Source: JABCPE02 sp963520375
Lineage (GTDB): Bacteria > Bacteroidota > Bacteroidia > Flavobacteriales > Weeksellaceae
DNA: 64,000 bases
Reading direction: 5' to 3'
NCBI GenBank assembly: GCA_963520375.1
Contig: CAUQQF010000001.1
Span: forward strand, 1 to 64,000
Shown: positions 52,872 through 62,262 of the stretch, one piece after another
How positions within the stretch are numbered: the stretch's first letter is position 1
Layout: every line of letters starts with the position of its first letter
Translations under genes and position numbers: made by a program
Notes under the pieces: model-generated
The model's database searches: none
Told to the model about the DNA's origin: nothing
What the model saw: the letters and a program-made list of their open reading frames with translations, nothing else

Positions 52872-52945
52872 TACTTTTTTATTTATTTTTAATCATTCTA
52901 AATTACTTTATTTATTTCTACTCTTTCTTATTTGATATAAATTCT

Positions 52946-52953
52946 TATTTTTG
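52946..52953 (+). promoter_or_regulatory. -7 box TATTTTTG of gldD
   Basis: Perfect TAnnTTTG ending 4 nt before the gldD ATG, so the transcript is probably leaderless. No -33 TTG at the usual distance. Confidence 0.5.
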
Positions 52954-52957
52954 CGAA

Positions 52958-53518
52958 ATGTTTAGATATTTATTTTTAAGCTTTATACTTACTTTTCTCG
53001 TTTCGTGTAGTAGTGATGTTCAGCCCAAACCAAAGGGAGAACTCAGGCTAGAGTATCCTGAGGCTAAGTATATTCCATTCTCTTCGGAATGTTCGTTTTC
53101 ATTTGAGCATTCAGACTTTGCAAAAATACACCAAGCAAAGCAGGCTTGCTGGTACAATATAGTCTATCCTACAATGAGAGCCAATATTTTTGTAACCTAC
53201 TTTCCTATCAAAAATGATTTTAATCTACATATAAAAGAAGTAGAAAAAATGGTCTATGAACACACCATCAGGGCTTCTGCAATAGATACTAAATCTTTTT
53301 CTTACCCAGAAAAAAGAGTTTTTGGGAACTTTTATGAACTAAAAGGACAGTCTGCTTCCAATATCCAAATCTATATCACGGACAGCACTCGCCACTTCGT
53401 AACGGCTAATTTATACTTTAAATCTAGACCAAGACCAGACTCTCTGCAACCTGCGATAGAATACATCAAGAAAGACTTGATGCACATGATAGAATCCTTC
53501 GAGTGGAAACATAAATAA
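52958..53518 (+). CDS. gldD: Gliding-motility / type IX secretion lipoprotein GldD
   Basis: A 186-aa lipoprotein with lipobox LVSC (Cys17). It shows the GldD pattern: PKPKGELRLEYPEAKYIPF, ECSFSFEHSDFA, WYNIVYPTMRANIFVTYFPI, an internal helix with MVYEHTIRASAIDTKSF, then GQSASNIQIYITDSTRHFVTANLYFKSRPRPDSLQPAIEYI. In flavobacteria GldD is needed for gliding and type IX secretion. It usually lies in a mutY-ssb-gldE-gldD cluster; here the neighbours are a cupin and a PfkB kinase. It is probably an inner-membrane or periplasmic anchor protein. Confidence 0.93.
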   Translation: MFRYLFLSFILTFLVSCSSDVQPKPKGELRLEYPEAKYIPFSSECSFSFEHSDFAKIHQAKQACWYNIVYPTMRANIFVTYFPIKNDFNLHIKEVEKMVYEHTIRASAIDTKSFSYPEKRVFGNFYELKGQSASNIQIYITDSTRHFVTANLYFKSRPRPDSLQPAIEYIKKDLMHMIESFEWKHK

Positions 53519-53543
53519 CTAAAATACATACACTTACAATCAA

Positions 53544-54470
53544 ATGAATCTTTTGGCAGTAGGAACTGTAGCTTTTGATGCTATTGAAACTCCTTTTGGA
53601 AAAACAGATAAAATCCTAGGCGGCGCGGCTACTTATATAGGGCTTTCCGCTTCCGTTTTAAATGCTAATGTCAGCTTAGTTTCTGTAGTTGGTGGAGATT
53701 TCCCACAGGAATATTTGGATTTATTAACCGACAGAAATATCAATATAGAAGGAATAGAAATTTTCCCTGACGAAAAAACTTTTTTCTGGGCAGGAAAGTA
53801 TCATAACGACCTGAATTCCAGAGATACTATGGCTACGGAACTGAATGTTTTAGAAAAATTTGAACCAAAAATTCCTGAACATTGTAAAAACTATGATATC
53901 CTGCTTTTAGGAAATCTTCATCCTAGCACACAGCTAGCTGTTCTAAACGGCATGTCTTGCCGCCCTAAACTGGTGATTCTGGACACTATGAATTTTTGGA
54001 TGAACCACACTTGGGATTTACTGATGGAGGTCATTGCTAAATCTGATGTCATCACGATAAATGATGAAGAGGCGAGACAACTTTCTGGAGAATATTCCCT
54101 ACCAAAAGCCGCTCAAAAAATCCATAAAATGGGACCTAAATATGTCATCATCAAAAAAGGTGAGCACGGAGCTTTATTATTTAGCGAAGGGAAAGTTTTC
54201 GCTATTCCTGCCTTACCTTTGGAGGAGGTTTTTGACCCTACAGGAGCGGGAGATACTTTCGCAGGAGGTTTTGCAGCGCATCTGGCAGCCACAAAAAGCA
54301 TTTCCTTTGAAAACATGAAAACTGCTGTAATAGTAGGCTCTGCGATGGCATCTTTTACTGTAGAAAAATTTGGAACGGAAAGACTTCTAGAGGTCTCTCC
54401 TATGATTCTGAAACAAAGAATCAAAAAATTCCAAGAACTTACCACTTTTGAGGTAGATTTGAAAATTTAA
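53544..54470 (+). CDS. PfkB-family sugar/nucleoside kinase
   Basis: A 308-aa kinase of the ribokinase/adenosine-kinase family. The N-terminal GGAATYIGLSASVLNANVSLVSVVGGDFP and the C-terminal DPTGAGDTFAGGFAAHL carry the family signatures; the latter holds the catalytic Asp and the anion hole. Substrate is not evident: the variant VGTVAFDAIETPFG start occurs in a Bacteroidota group often called 'sugar kinase'. It starts 25 nt after gldD and is cotranscribed or independent. Confidence 0.9.
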   Translation: MNLLAVGTVAFDAIETPFGKTDKILGGAATYIGLSASVLNANVSLVSVVGGDFPQEYLDLLTDRNINIEGIEIFPDEKTFFWAGKYHNDLNSRDTMATELNVLEKFEPKIPEHCKNYDILLLGNLHPSTQLAVLNGMSCRPKLVILDTMNFWMNHTWDLLMEVIAKSDVITINDEEARQLSGEYSLPKAAQKIHKMGPKYVIIKKGEHGALLFSEGKVFAIPALPLEEVFDPTGAGDTFAGGFAAHLAATKSISFENMKTAVIVGSAMASFTVEKFGTERLLEVSPMILKQRIKKFQELTTFEVDLKI

Positions 54471-54514
54471 GAAATAATTATAATAAAAAATTTAGATTTT
54501 CTCACAAAGAAATT

Positions 54515-54522
54515 TATTTTTG
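54515..54522 (+). promoter_or_regulatory. -7 box TATTTTTG of the PPIase gene
   Basis: Perfect TAnnTTTG 21 nt before the ATG at 54,544. Confidence 0.5.
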
Positions 54523-54543
54523 TAAACTAATTTTAGTAAAAAT

Positions 54544-55902
54544 ATGATAAAAAATATCAAAAAAGCATTACTGCTGGGAATCGTACTATTATCTGCTCAA
54601 ATAAATGCACAGTTGCAAAAAGGGCAGCTAGTGGATGGTATCGCTGCGGTGATTGGAAATGAAATCGTTCTAGAATCAGACATCACAGAGCAAGAAAACC
54701 ACGCTAAACAAATGGGTGAGAAGATTTCTGGTGATAATTGTGAAGTTGTAGAAAGCTTACTAAATAACAGACTTCTAGTATATCATGCAAAAAAAGATAC
54801 TCTAATCCCGAACAGAAGCAAAGAAATAAAAGAACAGGTTAATAATAAATATAACCAAATTCTAGGTCAGTTCCCTTCTGAAAAAGCAATGCTGGACACA
54901 TATAAGTTCAGAAATTCAGCTGAAATGAAGAACATGATAGAGAAAATAGATTCTGACAGCTACTACGGACAAAGTAAATTTGCTAGAATTACCGAAAAAG
55001 CAGATATCACACCAAGTGAAGTAACGGATTTCTATAACACTTACAAATACCAATTACCAGAGGTAAAAGAGGAAATCATCTTGTCTCAAATCGTGATATA
55101 TCCTAAACTAAATGACAAGCACAGACAAGAGATTATAGATAAATTAAAGAAAATCAAACAAGATATCCTAAACGGGGACGACTTTGAGACTCAAGCTAGA
55201 ATCCACTCTGAGGATGAAGGCTCTGCATCCAATGGCGGACTTTACAAAAATGTTTCTAAAGGAACAATGGTAAAACCCTTCGAGGCGGCAGCTCTTAACC
55301 TGCAAGAAGGCGAAATATCAGACCCTGTGGAAACAGAATATGGATATCATATCATCCAGCTTGTAAAAAAATCAGGGAAGATATACGATGCCAGACATAT
55401 TCTTATAAAAAATACTCCAAACGCAGAAGAAATAGAAGCAGCTAAAAAAGAAATGGAAGACATCAGAAAAAGAATCATAAACGGAAAAATCACTTTCAAA
55501 GAAGCAGCTACAAAGTATTCTGATGACAAAAGCACAAAATACAATGCAGGGATAATCCTTGGCGAAGATGGAGGCTACAAACAGGAAAAACTAAACCTTT
55601 CTCCGTCCATCTCTTACCACATTGCAGGTTATAACAAAGGAGACATCACAGATGTATTTGAGGATGAGCACAATAGAAAAAAAGCTGTAATATTCATAAA
55701 AATAGAAGATGTGATTCCTGCGCACCAAGTAGACCTTGCTACTGATTTTGAAAGAGTGAAGAATATGGCTCTCAACAAGAAGAAAAACGAAATGCTGGAA
55801 AAATGGGCTAAAGAACAACTTCCTGATACTTTCATATCAATCGATAAGCGTTATCAAAAATGTTCTTTCTACCCTACATGGAACAAAACTTCCACAAAAT
55901 AA
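54544..55902 (+). CDS. Periplasmic peptidylprolyl isomerase (SurA-like)
   Basis: A 452-aa exported chaperone with signal peptide (cleaved after INA), an N-terminal SurA-like helical domain (DGIAAVIGNEIVLESDITEQENHAKQ), then two parvulin domains: first about 170-275 (EEIILSQIVIYPK...SEDEGSASNGGLYKNVSKGTM..YGYHIIQLVKK), second about 280-390 (DARHILIKN...AATKYSDDKSTKYNAGIIL). SurA-type proteins escort outer-membrane barrel proteins. The setting fits an organism exporting SprA and many barrels. It is followed by a strong terminator. Confidence 0.92.
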   Translation: MIKNIKKALLLGIVLLSAQINAQLQKGQLVDGIAAVIGNEIVLESDITEQENHAKQMGEKISGDNCEVVESLLNNRLLVYHAKKDTLIPNRSKEIKEQVNNKYNQILGQFPSEKAMLDTYKFRNSAEMKNMIEKIDSDSYYGQSKFARITEKADITPSEVTDFYNTYKYQLPEVKEEIILSQIVIYPKLNDKHRQEIIDKLKKIKQDILNGDDFETQARIHSEDEGSASNGGLYKNVSKGTMVKPFEAAALNLQEGEISDPVETEYGYHIIQLVKKSGKIYDARHILIKNTPNAEEIEAAKKEMEDIRKRIINGKITFKEAATKYSDDKSTKYNAGIILGEDGGYKQEKLNLSPSISYHIAGYNKGDITDVFEDEHNRKKAVIFIKIEDVIPAHQVDLATDFERVKNMALNKKKNEMLEKWAKEQLPDTFISIDKRYQKCSFYPTWNKTSTK

Positions 55903-55908
55903 ACTAAC

Positions 55909-55943
55909 AAACCACTCAGATTATTGAGTGGTTTTTTCTTTTT
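55909..55943 (+). terminator. Terminator of the PPIase gene
   Basis: Ten-bp stem (55,909-55,918 with 55,925-55,934), 6-nt loop, followed by a T-rich run TTTCTTTTT. Confidence 0.85.
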
Positions 55944-55977
55944 ATCACAATGGTTTTTCTTTAAAGCCATATTTTAT

Positions 55978-55985
55978 TATCTTTG
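55978..55985 (+). promoter_or_regulatory. -7 box TATCTTTG of the parE cluster
   Basis: Perfect TAnnTTTG 24 nt before ATG 56,010; it overlaps and excludes the TTG start at 55,983. Confidence 0.6.
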
Positions 55986-56009
55986 TCGCTACACTTTTTT
56001 GGAAACTTT

Positions 56010-57881
56010 ATGAAAGACACACCACAACAGACAAACTATACAGAAGACAACATCAGAACCCTCGAGCCTCGCGAGCATGTGCGCCTTCGTCCAGGGATGT
56101 ACATCGGTAAACTGGGAGACGGCTCTGCGGCGGATGATGGGATTTATATCCTATTAAAAGAGGTTTTAGATAACTCTATCGATGAATTCCGAATGAAATT
56201 TGGGAAGAGAATAGATGTTAAAATCAATGATGGAAAAGTCACTGTCCGTGATTATGGGCGTGGAATTCCTTTGGGAAAAATCGTAGATGTAGTTTCCAAA
56301 ATGAATACTGGTGGGAAATACGATGACGGCGCCTTTAAAAAATCCATCGGTCTGAATGGTGTAGGAACCAAGGCTGTCAATTTCCTTTCTACTTTTTTTC
56401 AGGTAAAATCTGTCCGAGATGGGAAAACCAAATCAGCTCAGTTTCACGAAGGTAAACTGGTGGAAGTAACGGAGGAAACTGATACAACAGAAAAGAACGG
56501 AACGGAAGTAAGTTTCATTCCTGACAGCACTATTTTCGTAAATTATAAATTTAGAAATGAGTATGTGGAGCGTATGCTTCGTAATTATACTTATCTAAAT
56601 TTAGGGCTGAAAATCTATTATAACGACTCTGTTTTCGAATCCGAAAACGGGCTGAAAGACCTATTAGAAGAGGAAATAGACGGCGAAATCCTCTACCCTA
56701 TCATCCACATAAAGGATGAAGATATGGAGATAGCGATTACTCATTCGGATAAATCCCAGTCAGAAACCTATTTTTCATTTGTCAATGGACAATACACCTC
56801 ACAGGGAGGAACCCACTTGAATGCCTTTAAAGAGGCTTTTGTAAAGACTATCAAAGAGTTTTTTGGGAAAAATTTTGAGGCTGCGGATATTAGAAAATCC
56901 ATCATCGGTGCGGTGTATATCAATGTGGGAAATCCAGTTTTTGAGTCTCAGACCAAAACCAAATTAGGCTCCACCACTATGGGACAGGATGCGAATGGCA
57001 ACGAGCTGGAAACTATCCGAACTTTTGTCAATAATTATATGAAAAGCAAACTGGACAATTTCCTTCATAAAAACCCTGAAATTGCCGATGCTATTCACCG
57101 TAAAATATTAGTTTCTGAAAGGGAAAGAAAAGAACTTTCGGGAATTCAAAAATTAGCAAGAGAAAGAGCAAAAAAAGTTTCTCTTCACAATAAAAAACTG
57201 AGAGACTGCCGACAGCATTATAATGACCAAAAGGCAGCCAGAAAGATTGAAACTCAAATATTTATAACAGAGGGAGACTCTGCATCTGGCTCTATCACAA
57301 AAAGTAGAGATGTGGAAACTCAGGCTGTATTTTCGCTAAAAGGAAAACCTCTCAACTGCTACGGACTTACCAAAAAAGTAGTGTATGAAAACGAGGAGTT
57401 TAACCTTTTACAAGCCGCTCTAAATATCGAGGAAAGTCTGGAAGATTTGAGATACAATCAAGTCATCATCGCTACCGATGCCGATGTAGATGGTATGCAC
57501 ATTAGACTTCTGATGATTACTTTCTTCCTTCAGTTTTTCCCTGATATGATTAAAAATGGACACCTGTACATCCTCCAAACACCTTTGTTTAGGGTAAGAA
57601 ACAAAAAAGAAACCCGCTACTGCTACACTGAAGCAGAGCGAATAAAGGCTTTGGAAGATTTAGGAAAAAACCCTGAAATTACGAGATTTAAAGGGCTTGG
57701 AGAGATTTCTCCAGATGAGTTTAAACATTTCATCGGGAAAGACATTCGCCTTGAGCCTGTGGTGGTGGGTAAAGACACCACGATAGACCAGCTTTTGGAG
57801 TTCTACATGGGAAAAAATACGCCTGATAGACAGAACTTTATCCTTGAAAACTTGGTAGTAGAAGAAGCAATAACAGAGTAA
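56010..57881 (+). CDS. parE: DNA topoisomerase IV subunit B
   Basis: ATPase subunit of type IIA topoisomerase, which decatenates daughter chromosomes. The 623-aa protein has the GHKL ATP site (EVLDNSIDEF, DYGRGIPLG, GGKYDDGAFKKSIGLNGVGTKAVN), the transducer domain and the Toprim domain (TEGDSASGSI, DADVDGMHIRLL), with the C-terminal RFKGLGEISPDEFKHF. It is ParE rather than GyrB because ParC is in the same cluster and the length lacks the GyrB insert. The frame is open from 55,983, but ATG 56,010 is chosen for promoter reasons. Confidence 0.94.
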   Translation: MKDTPQQTNYTEDNIRTLEPREHVRLRPGMYIGKLGDGSAADDGIYILLKEVLDNSIDEFRMKFGKRIDVKINDGKVTVRDYGRGIPLGKIVDVVSKMNTGGKYDDGAFKKSIGLNGVGTKAVNFLSTFFQVKSVRDGKTKSAQFHEGKLVEVTEETDTTEKNGTEVSFIPDSTIFVNYKFRNEYVERMLRNYTYLNLGLKIYYNDSVFESENGLKDLLEEEIDGEILYPIIHIKDEDMEIAITHSDKSQSETYFSFVNGQYTSQGGTHLNAFKEAFVKTIKEFFGKNFEAADIRKSIIGAVYINVGNPVFESQTKTKLGSTTMGQDANGNELETIRTFVNNYMKSKLDNFLHKNPEIADAIHRKILVSERERKELSGIQKLARERAKKVSLHNKKLRDCRQHYNDQKAARKIETQIFITEGDSASGSITKSRDVETQAVFSLKGKPLNCYGLTKKVVYENEEFNLLQAALNIEESLEDLRYNQVIIATDADVDGMHIRLLMITFFLQFFPDMIKNGHLYILQTPLFRVRNKKETRYCYTEAERIKALEDLGKNPEITRFKGLGEISPDEFKHFIGKDIRLEPVVVGKDTTIDQLLEFYMGKNTPDRQNFILENLVVEEAITE

Positions 57882-57913
57882 AATTTAATATTCAACAATT
57901 TATTTTTTGTATC

Positions 57914-58405
57914 ATGAGATTAAGCAACAGAAAAAAAGCACCTATATACAATTTTTTACTGACTTTTTCCCTGCTCTTTGCGATAATAGGCGGAGGAATG
58001 ACTTTTTTAAACATCATCAAACTACCTGTTTTTGGGAAAATGGCGAGCATTTCTCTTTTATTGATAGGAGTTTCAGGGTTGGTCATTATTTTCCTGAGAG
58101 GCCGCCAAATATTTGAATATGATAGTGATGGAGAAGCGCTCAACTTCAAAAACCACTCTATCATTCCTTTTTTAGGAAAAGAAGCAAAAGATGAATTTCC
58201 GAAATATAAACTCGTTTCCTTTGAAATCGTAAACGCATTGTTATTCAAAAGATTGTATATAAGAATCATGAGTAAAAAACACAAAGAAAGTATCCTAAAG
58301 TACGATATTTCTTACCTTACAAGCAGTGAAATAAGGGATTTAAAACTTTCTCTGCAACGAGCAATAAAAGCCAACAAAGAAAACAGCGATAACAACAATA
58401 AATAG
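57914..58405 (+). CDS. Small two-helix membrane protein
   Basis: A 163-aa protein: basic N-terminus, two membrane helices (about 14-32 and 42-61), then a C-terminal cytoplasmic domain (about 65-150) with the beta-rich FEYDSDGEALNFKNHSI and LYIRIMSKKHKESILKYDISYL. No family recognised. It is 32 nt after parE and 1 nt before the DUF389 gene, so it is part of the parE-parC transcript. Confidence 0.72.
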   Translation: MRLSNRKKAPIYNFLLTFSLLFAIIGGGMTFLNIIKLPVFGKMASISLLLIGVSGLVIIFLRGRQIFEYDSDGEALNFKNHSIIPFLGKEAKDEFPKYKLVSFEIVNALLFKRLYIRIMSKKHKESILKYDISYLTSSEIRDLKLSLQRAIKANKENSDNNNK

Positions 58406-58406
58406 T

Positions 58407-59696
58407 ATGAAACGACATAATTTATTTAACTTACACGAAGGAGAAGAAAAACAAGACAAGGTTTTACAAGATGTCTTAAAAAACATTTCATTCAAAGGTG
58501 CTAATCTTTGGATTTTAGCTTGTGCTATATTCATTGCATCTATTGGTCTGAATGTCAATTCTACAGCTGTGATTATCGGTGCCATGCTGATTTCGCCACT
58601 TATGGGACCTATCGTAGGAATTGGGGTTGCCCTTGCTATTTATGATTTGACTCTTCTAAAAAAATCAGGAAAAAACCTGCTTACGGCTACTATCGTGAGT
58701 CTTTTAGTCTCTGCGATTTACTTTACTCTCAGTCCCTTTAAAGAGGCTCAATCTGAGATTTTAGCCAGAACATCACCTAATATTTATGATGTTTTGATTG
58801 CTTTCATTGGTGGAATTGTAGGAATAATTTCTATCACCCGTGTAGAAAAAGGAAATCCTATACCTGGGGTAGCTATTGCCACAGCGCTTATGCCGCCTCT
58901 TTGTACGGCGGGGTTTGGGCTGGCAACTTTCAATTTTAAATTTTTTGCTGGAGCTTTATATTTATATTCTATCAACTGCTTCTTCATCGCCATTGCTACA
59001 TTTACTATTGTTAAATTCCTTAAATACAAACCTGTTTCTACTCAGGATAAAAAATTTGACAGAAAAGTAAAATATTCCATTTATATTTTGTTTACTATTA
59101 TGATTGTTCCAAGTATTTTCTTGGCTTACCGTCTCATTAGTGATAATAAATATACTAAAAATGTAGAAAACTTCATCAAAAATGAATTTACAGACAGAGG
59201 GCATACGGTGATTTATAAGAAAATAAATCAAAATGATACGCCAAAAACCATAGAATTGGTTTTACTAAACCAGCGAATGGACAGCATTGAAATTCAAGCG
59301 CTTAACAAAAAACTTGCCGACAGCTACGAAATCAAGGATACAAAACTCCTGATAAAAAATAATTCATCTAATCTAAAAAGTGAGATTTTAGCTGAAATCA
59401 ACCAGCAGAACAAGGATTTCTCTGAAAAAGATATCATCATCCAAAACCTTACTGCGGAGCTGAATGAATACAAATTTGATGACCGACAGCTCATCAAAGA
59501 ACTCAGAATCATTTTCCCAGAGATTGAAAACATATCTATCGGAAAACTAAATAGTTACGAAAAAGATTCTCGTAAACAACAAAATACCGTCCTTTACCAA
59601 ATCAAAGAAAAAGAGAAGCTGGATGAAGAAAAGCTGAAAAAATGGCTTCAAACCAAGTTAAACGACCAAAATATCAGACTGATAAACACAAAATAA
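58407..59696 (+). CDS. DUF389-family membrane protein
   Basis: A 429-aa protein whose first half matches DUF389: NSTAVIIGAMLISPLMGPIVGIGVALAIYD, then helices with the GGIVGIISITRVEKGNPIPGVAIATALMPPLCTAGFGLA motif. Six membrane segments fit in residues 30-235. The remaining 190 residues form an alpha/beta domain with coiled-coil propensity (LKSEILAEINQQNKDFSEKDIIIQNLTAEL). DUF389 proteins are of unknown function (transport of small anions has been suggested). Its stop codon abuts the parC start with zero gap. Confidence 0.85.
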   Translation: MKRHNLFNLHEGEEKQDKVLQDVLKNISFKGANLWILACAIFIASIGLNVNSTAVIIGAMLISPLMGPIVGIGVALAIYDLTLLKKSGKNLLTATIVSLLVSAIYFTLSPFKEAQSEILARTSPNIYDVLIAFIGGIVGIISITRVEKGNPIPGVAIATALMPPLCTAGFGLATFNFKFFAGALYLYSINCFFIAIATFTIVKFLKYKPVSTQDKKFDRKVKYSIYILFTIMIVPSIFLAYRLISDNKYTKNVENFIKNEFTDRGHTVIYKKINQNDTPKTIELVLLNQRMDSIEIQALNKKLADSYEIKDTKLLIKNNSSNLKSEILAEINQQNKDFSEKDIIIQNLTAELNEYKFDDRQLIKELRIIFPEIENISIGKLNSYEKDSRKQQNTVLYQIKEKEKLDEEKLKKWLQTKLNDQNIRLINTK

Positions 59697-62255
59697 ATGC
59701 AAGAAAACAAACATAAAGAAGAAACTTTAAAAAAAATATCTGGGCTTTATCAAGATTGGTTTCTTGATTACGCCTCTTATGTGATTTTAGACCGTGCCAT
59801 TCCATCTATTTATGACGGTTTTAAGCCCGTTCAGCGCCGTATCATGCACTCCATGCGCGAGCTGGAAGATGGAAGATACAACAAGGTGGCAAACATCGTG
59901 GGAAACACCATGAAATACCACCCGCATGGGGATGCCTCCATCACAGATGCCATGGTGCAGATTGGTCAGAAAGAACTTCTGATAGACACCCAGGGAAACT
60001 GGGGAAACATCTACACGGGAGACTCAGCAGCGGCGGCAAGATACATCGAAGCGAGACTTACACCTTTCGCTTTGGAGGTGGTTTTTAACCCTAAAACTAC
60101 AGAATGGGTAAAATCCTATGACGGAAGAAACAACGAGCCTGTGGACCTTCCTGTGAAATTCCCACTGCTCCTTGCACAAGGCGTAGAAGGTATCGGTGTG
60201 GGGCTTTCGACGAAGATTATGCCTCACAATTTCAATGAGTTACTGGATGCTTCTATTCTTTATCTAAAAGGAAAAAGTTTCCAGCTTTACCCTGATTTCC
60301 TTACGGCAGGACTTCTGGATGTTTCTAACTATAATGATGGAAAACGAGGCGGAAAAATCCGTGCAAGAGCCAGAATTATTCAAAAAGACAAAAACACTCT
60401 ATGCATCACAGAGTTACCTTTTTCTAAAAATACAGGCGACCTGATTGACAGCATTTTAAAGGCTAATGAAAAGGGCAAAATCAAAATCAAAAAAATAGAG
60501 GACAACACTTCTGATGAAGTGGAAATCAACATCTTACTGGCTAATGATGTTTCGCCAGACATGATGATAGATGCCCTCTATGCTTTCACGGACTGCGAGG
60601 TTTCTATTTCGCCGAACGCCTGCGTAATTGTGGGCGACAAACCGATGTTCCTTTCGGTTTCGGAAATACTGAAATACAACACAGACCACACGGTTTCTCT
60701 TCTGAAAAGAGAGCTAGAAATAGAACTGCACGAACTTCAGGAAAAATGGCATTTTGCGAGTTTAGAAAAAATCTTCATCGAGAATGAAATTTACCAAGAA
60801 ATCAAAGGTAAAACCAGCAAAGAGGAAGTTTATTCGGCGATTGACACTGCTTTAAAACCATTTATCAAAAACCTTATGCGTGAGGTAGTTACGGAGGACA
60901 TTGCCCGACTGACAGAGCTTCCTTTCATGCGAATTTCGCGCTATGATAGAGATAAAGCACTGGAAAACATCGCAGCACTGGAGGACAGAATGGAGCAGGT
61001 AAAACATGATTTGGAAAACTTGGTGGATTATGCCATCAATTATTTCCAAAACATTCAGAAAAAATATGGAAAAGACAAGCCTCGCCGTACGGAAATTCGT
61101 GTTTTTGACAACATAGATGCGACCAATGTAGCGGTAGCAAACGAAAAATTCTACATCAACAGAGCCGAAGGATTCATCGGGACTTCGCTTAAAAAAGATG
61201 AATATGTTTTTGACTGTTCAGATTTAGATGACATCATCACTTTCCGAAAAGATGGAACGATGCAGGTGACCAAAGTGGAAGCGAAAACCTTCATCGGAAA
61301 GGATATTCTGCATGTAGGCGTTTGGAAAAAGAACGACAAGAGAACCGTTTATAACATGGTCTACCGCGAGGGAAAAGATGGCCCATATTACATGAAAAGG
61401 TTCTCGGTAACGGGAGTTATCCGAAATAACGAATACAAACTTGCTTCTGATGTAAAAGGCTCAGAAGTGCTGTATTTTTCTGCAAATCCGAATGGAGAGG
61501 CCGAAATCATCAGTGTTTTACTAAAACCTAATGCCAGAATCAGAAAAAACAGAATCGATATAGATTTTTCTGATTTAGCGATAAAAGGGCGTGATTCCAA
61601 AGGAAATCTCGTAACGAAATATTCCGTTAAGAAAATAGAACTAAAAGAAGAAGGCATCTCTACGCTGGCTCCAAGAAAAATTTGGTTTGATGAAAGTGTA
61701 AGAAGACTGAATGTGGAAGGCAGAGGAGTTCTGCTCGGCAGCTTTAAAGGAGATGATAAAATATTGACTATCAATACCAAAGGAGAAGCAAAACTAATTT
61801 CATTTGACCTAATGAATCGTTTTGATGATGATTATCTGATTTTGGAAAAATGGCATCCAGAACAGGCCGTTTCGTGCATCTATTATGACGGCGAAAAGGA
61901 TATTTATTTCATTAAACGATTTTTATTAGAAAACACGGCTAATATTCAGAACTTTATGCCGAGTGAGCATCCTAAATCCTTCATAGAATTTGTGGGAACC
62001 AGCGATGGCTGTACAGCGGAAATTATCTTTGCAAAAGATAAAAACGGAAAAGAAAAAGAGCCAGAAACCATTGATATTGATGACTTTATCTCCATTAAAG
62101 GAATAAAAGCAATGGGAAATCAGTTCGTAAAAGAAAAAATAAAATCCATAAATATCACAATTCCAGAACCGCAGGAAGAGGAAGAAGAAGAACCTGTGCA
62201 GCAGGAAGAAACGGATATTCCAGAAGATGGAGTTATAGGAGATTTATTTAACTGA
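59697..62255 (+). CDS. parC: DNA topoisomerase IV subunit A
   Basis: DNA-breaking subunit of topoisomerase IV. The 852-aa protein has the active-site Tyr116 in AAARYIEARLTPF, the DNA-gate region YDGFKPVQRRIMHSM, ANIVGNTMKYHPHGDASI, and the long coiled coil and tower domain. The C-terminal part contains degenerate beta-pinwheel blades (TFRKDGTMQVTKV, NTKGEAKLISF) and ends in an acidic Glu-rich tail. It directly abuts the DUF389 stop. The intergenic arrangement parE-X-DUF389-parC separates the two subunits by two membrane-protein genes. Confidence 0.95.
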   Translation: MQENKHKEETLKKISGLYQDWFLDYASYVILDRAIPSIYDGFKPVQRRIMHSMRELEDGRYNKVANIVGNTMKYHPHGDASITDAMVQIGQKELLIDTQGNWGNIYTGDSAAAARYIEARLTPFALEVVFNPKTTEWVKSYDGRNNEPVDLPVKFPLLLAQGVEGIGVGLSTKIMPHNFNELLDASILYLKGKSFQLYPDFLTAGLLDVSNYNDGKRGGKIRARARIIQKDKNTLCITELPFSKNTGDLIDSILKANEKGKIKIKKIEDNTSDEVEINILLANDVSPDMMIDALYAFTDCEVSISPNACVIVGDKPMFLSVSEILKYNTDHTVSLLKRELEIELHELQEKWHFASLEKIFIENEIYQEIKGKTSKEEVYSAIDTALKPFIKNLMREVVTEDIARLTELPFMRISRYDRDKALENIAALEDRMEQVKHDLENLVDYAINYFQNIQKKYGKDKPRRTEIRVFDNIDATNVAVANEKFYINRAEGFIGTSLKKDEYVFDCSDLDDIITFRKDGTMQVTKVEAKTFIGKDILHVGVWKKNDKRTVYNMVYREGKDGPYYMKRFSVTGVIRNNEYKLASDVKGSEVLYFSANPNGEAEIISVLLKPNARIRKNRIDIDFSDLAIKGRDSKGNLVTKYSVKKIELKEEGISTLAPRKIWFDESVRRLNVEGRGVLLGSFKGDDKILTINTKGEAKLISFDLMNRFDDDYLILEKWHPEQAVSCIYYDGEKDIYFIKRFLLENTANIQNFMPSEHPKSFIEFVGTSDGCTAEIIFAKDKNGKEKEPETIDIDDFISIKGIKAMGNQFVKEKIKSINITIPEPQEEEEEEPVQQEETDIPEDGVIGDLFN

Positions 62256-62262
62256 TTTTGAG

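Noticed and set aside
55983..56009. N-terminal extension of parE from TTG 55,983
   Set aside because: It overlaps the TATCTTTG promoter box, and ATG 56,010 gives the normal ParE start.
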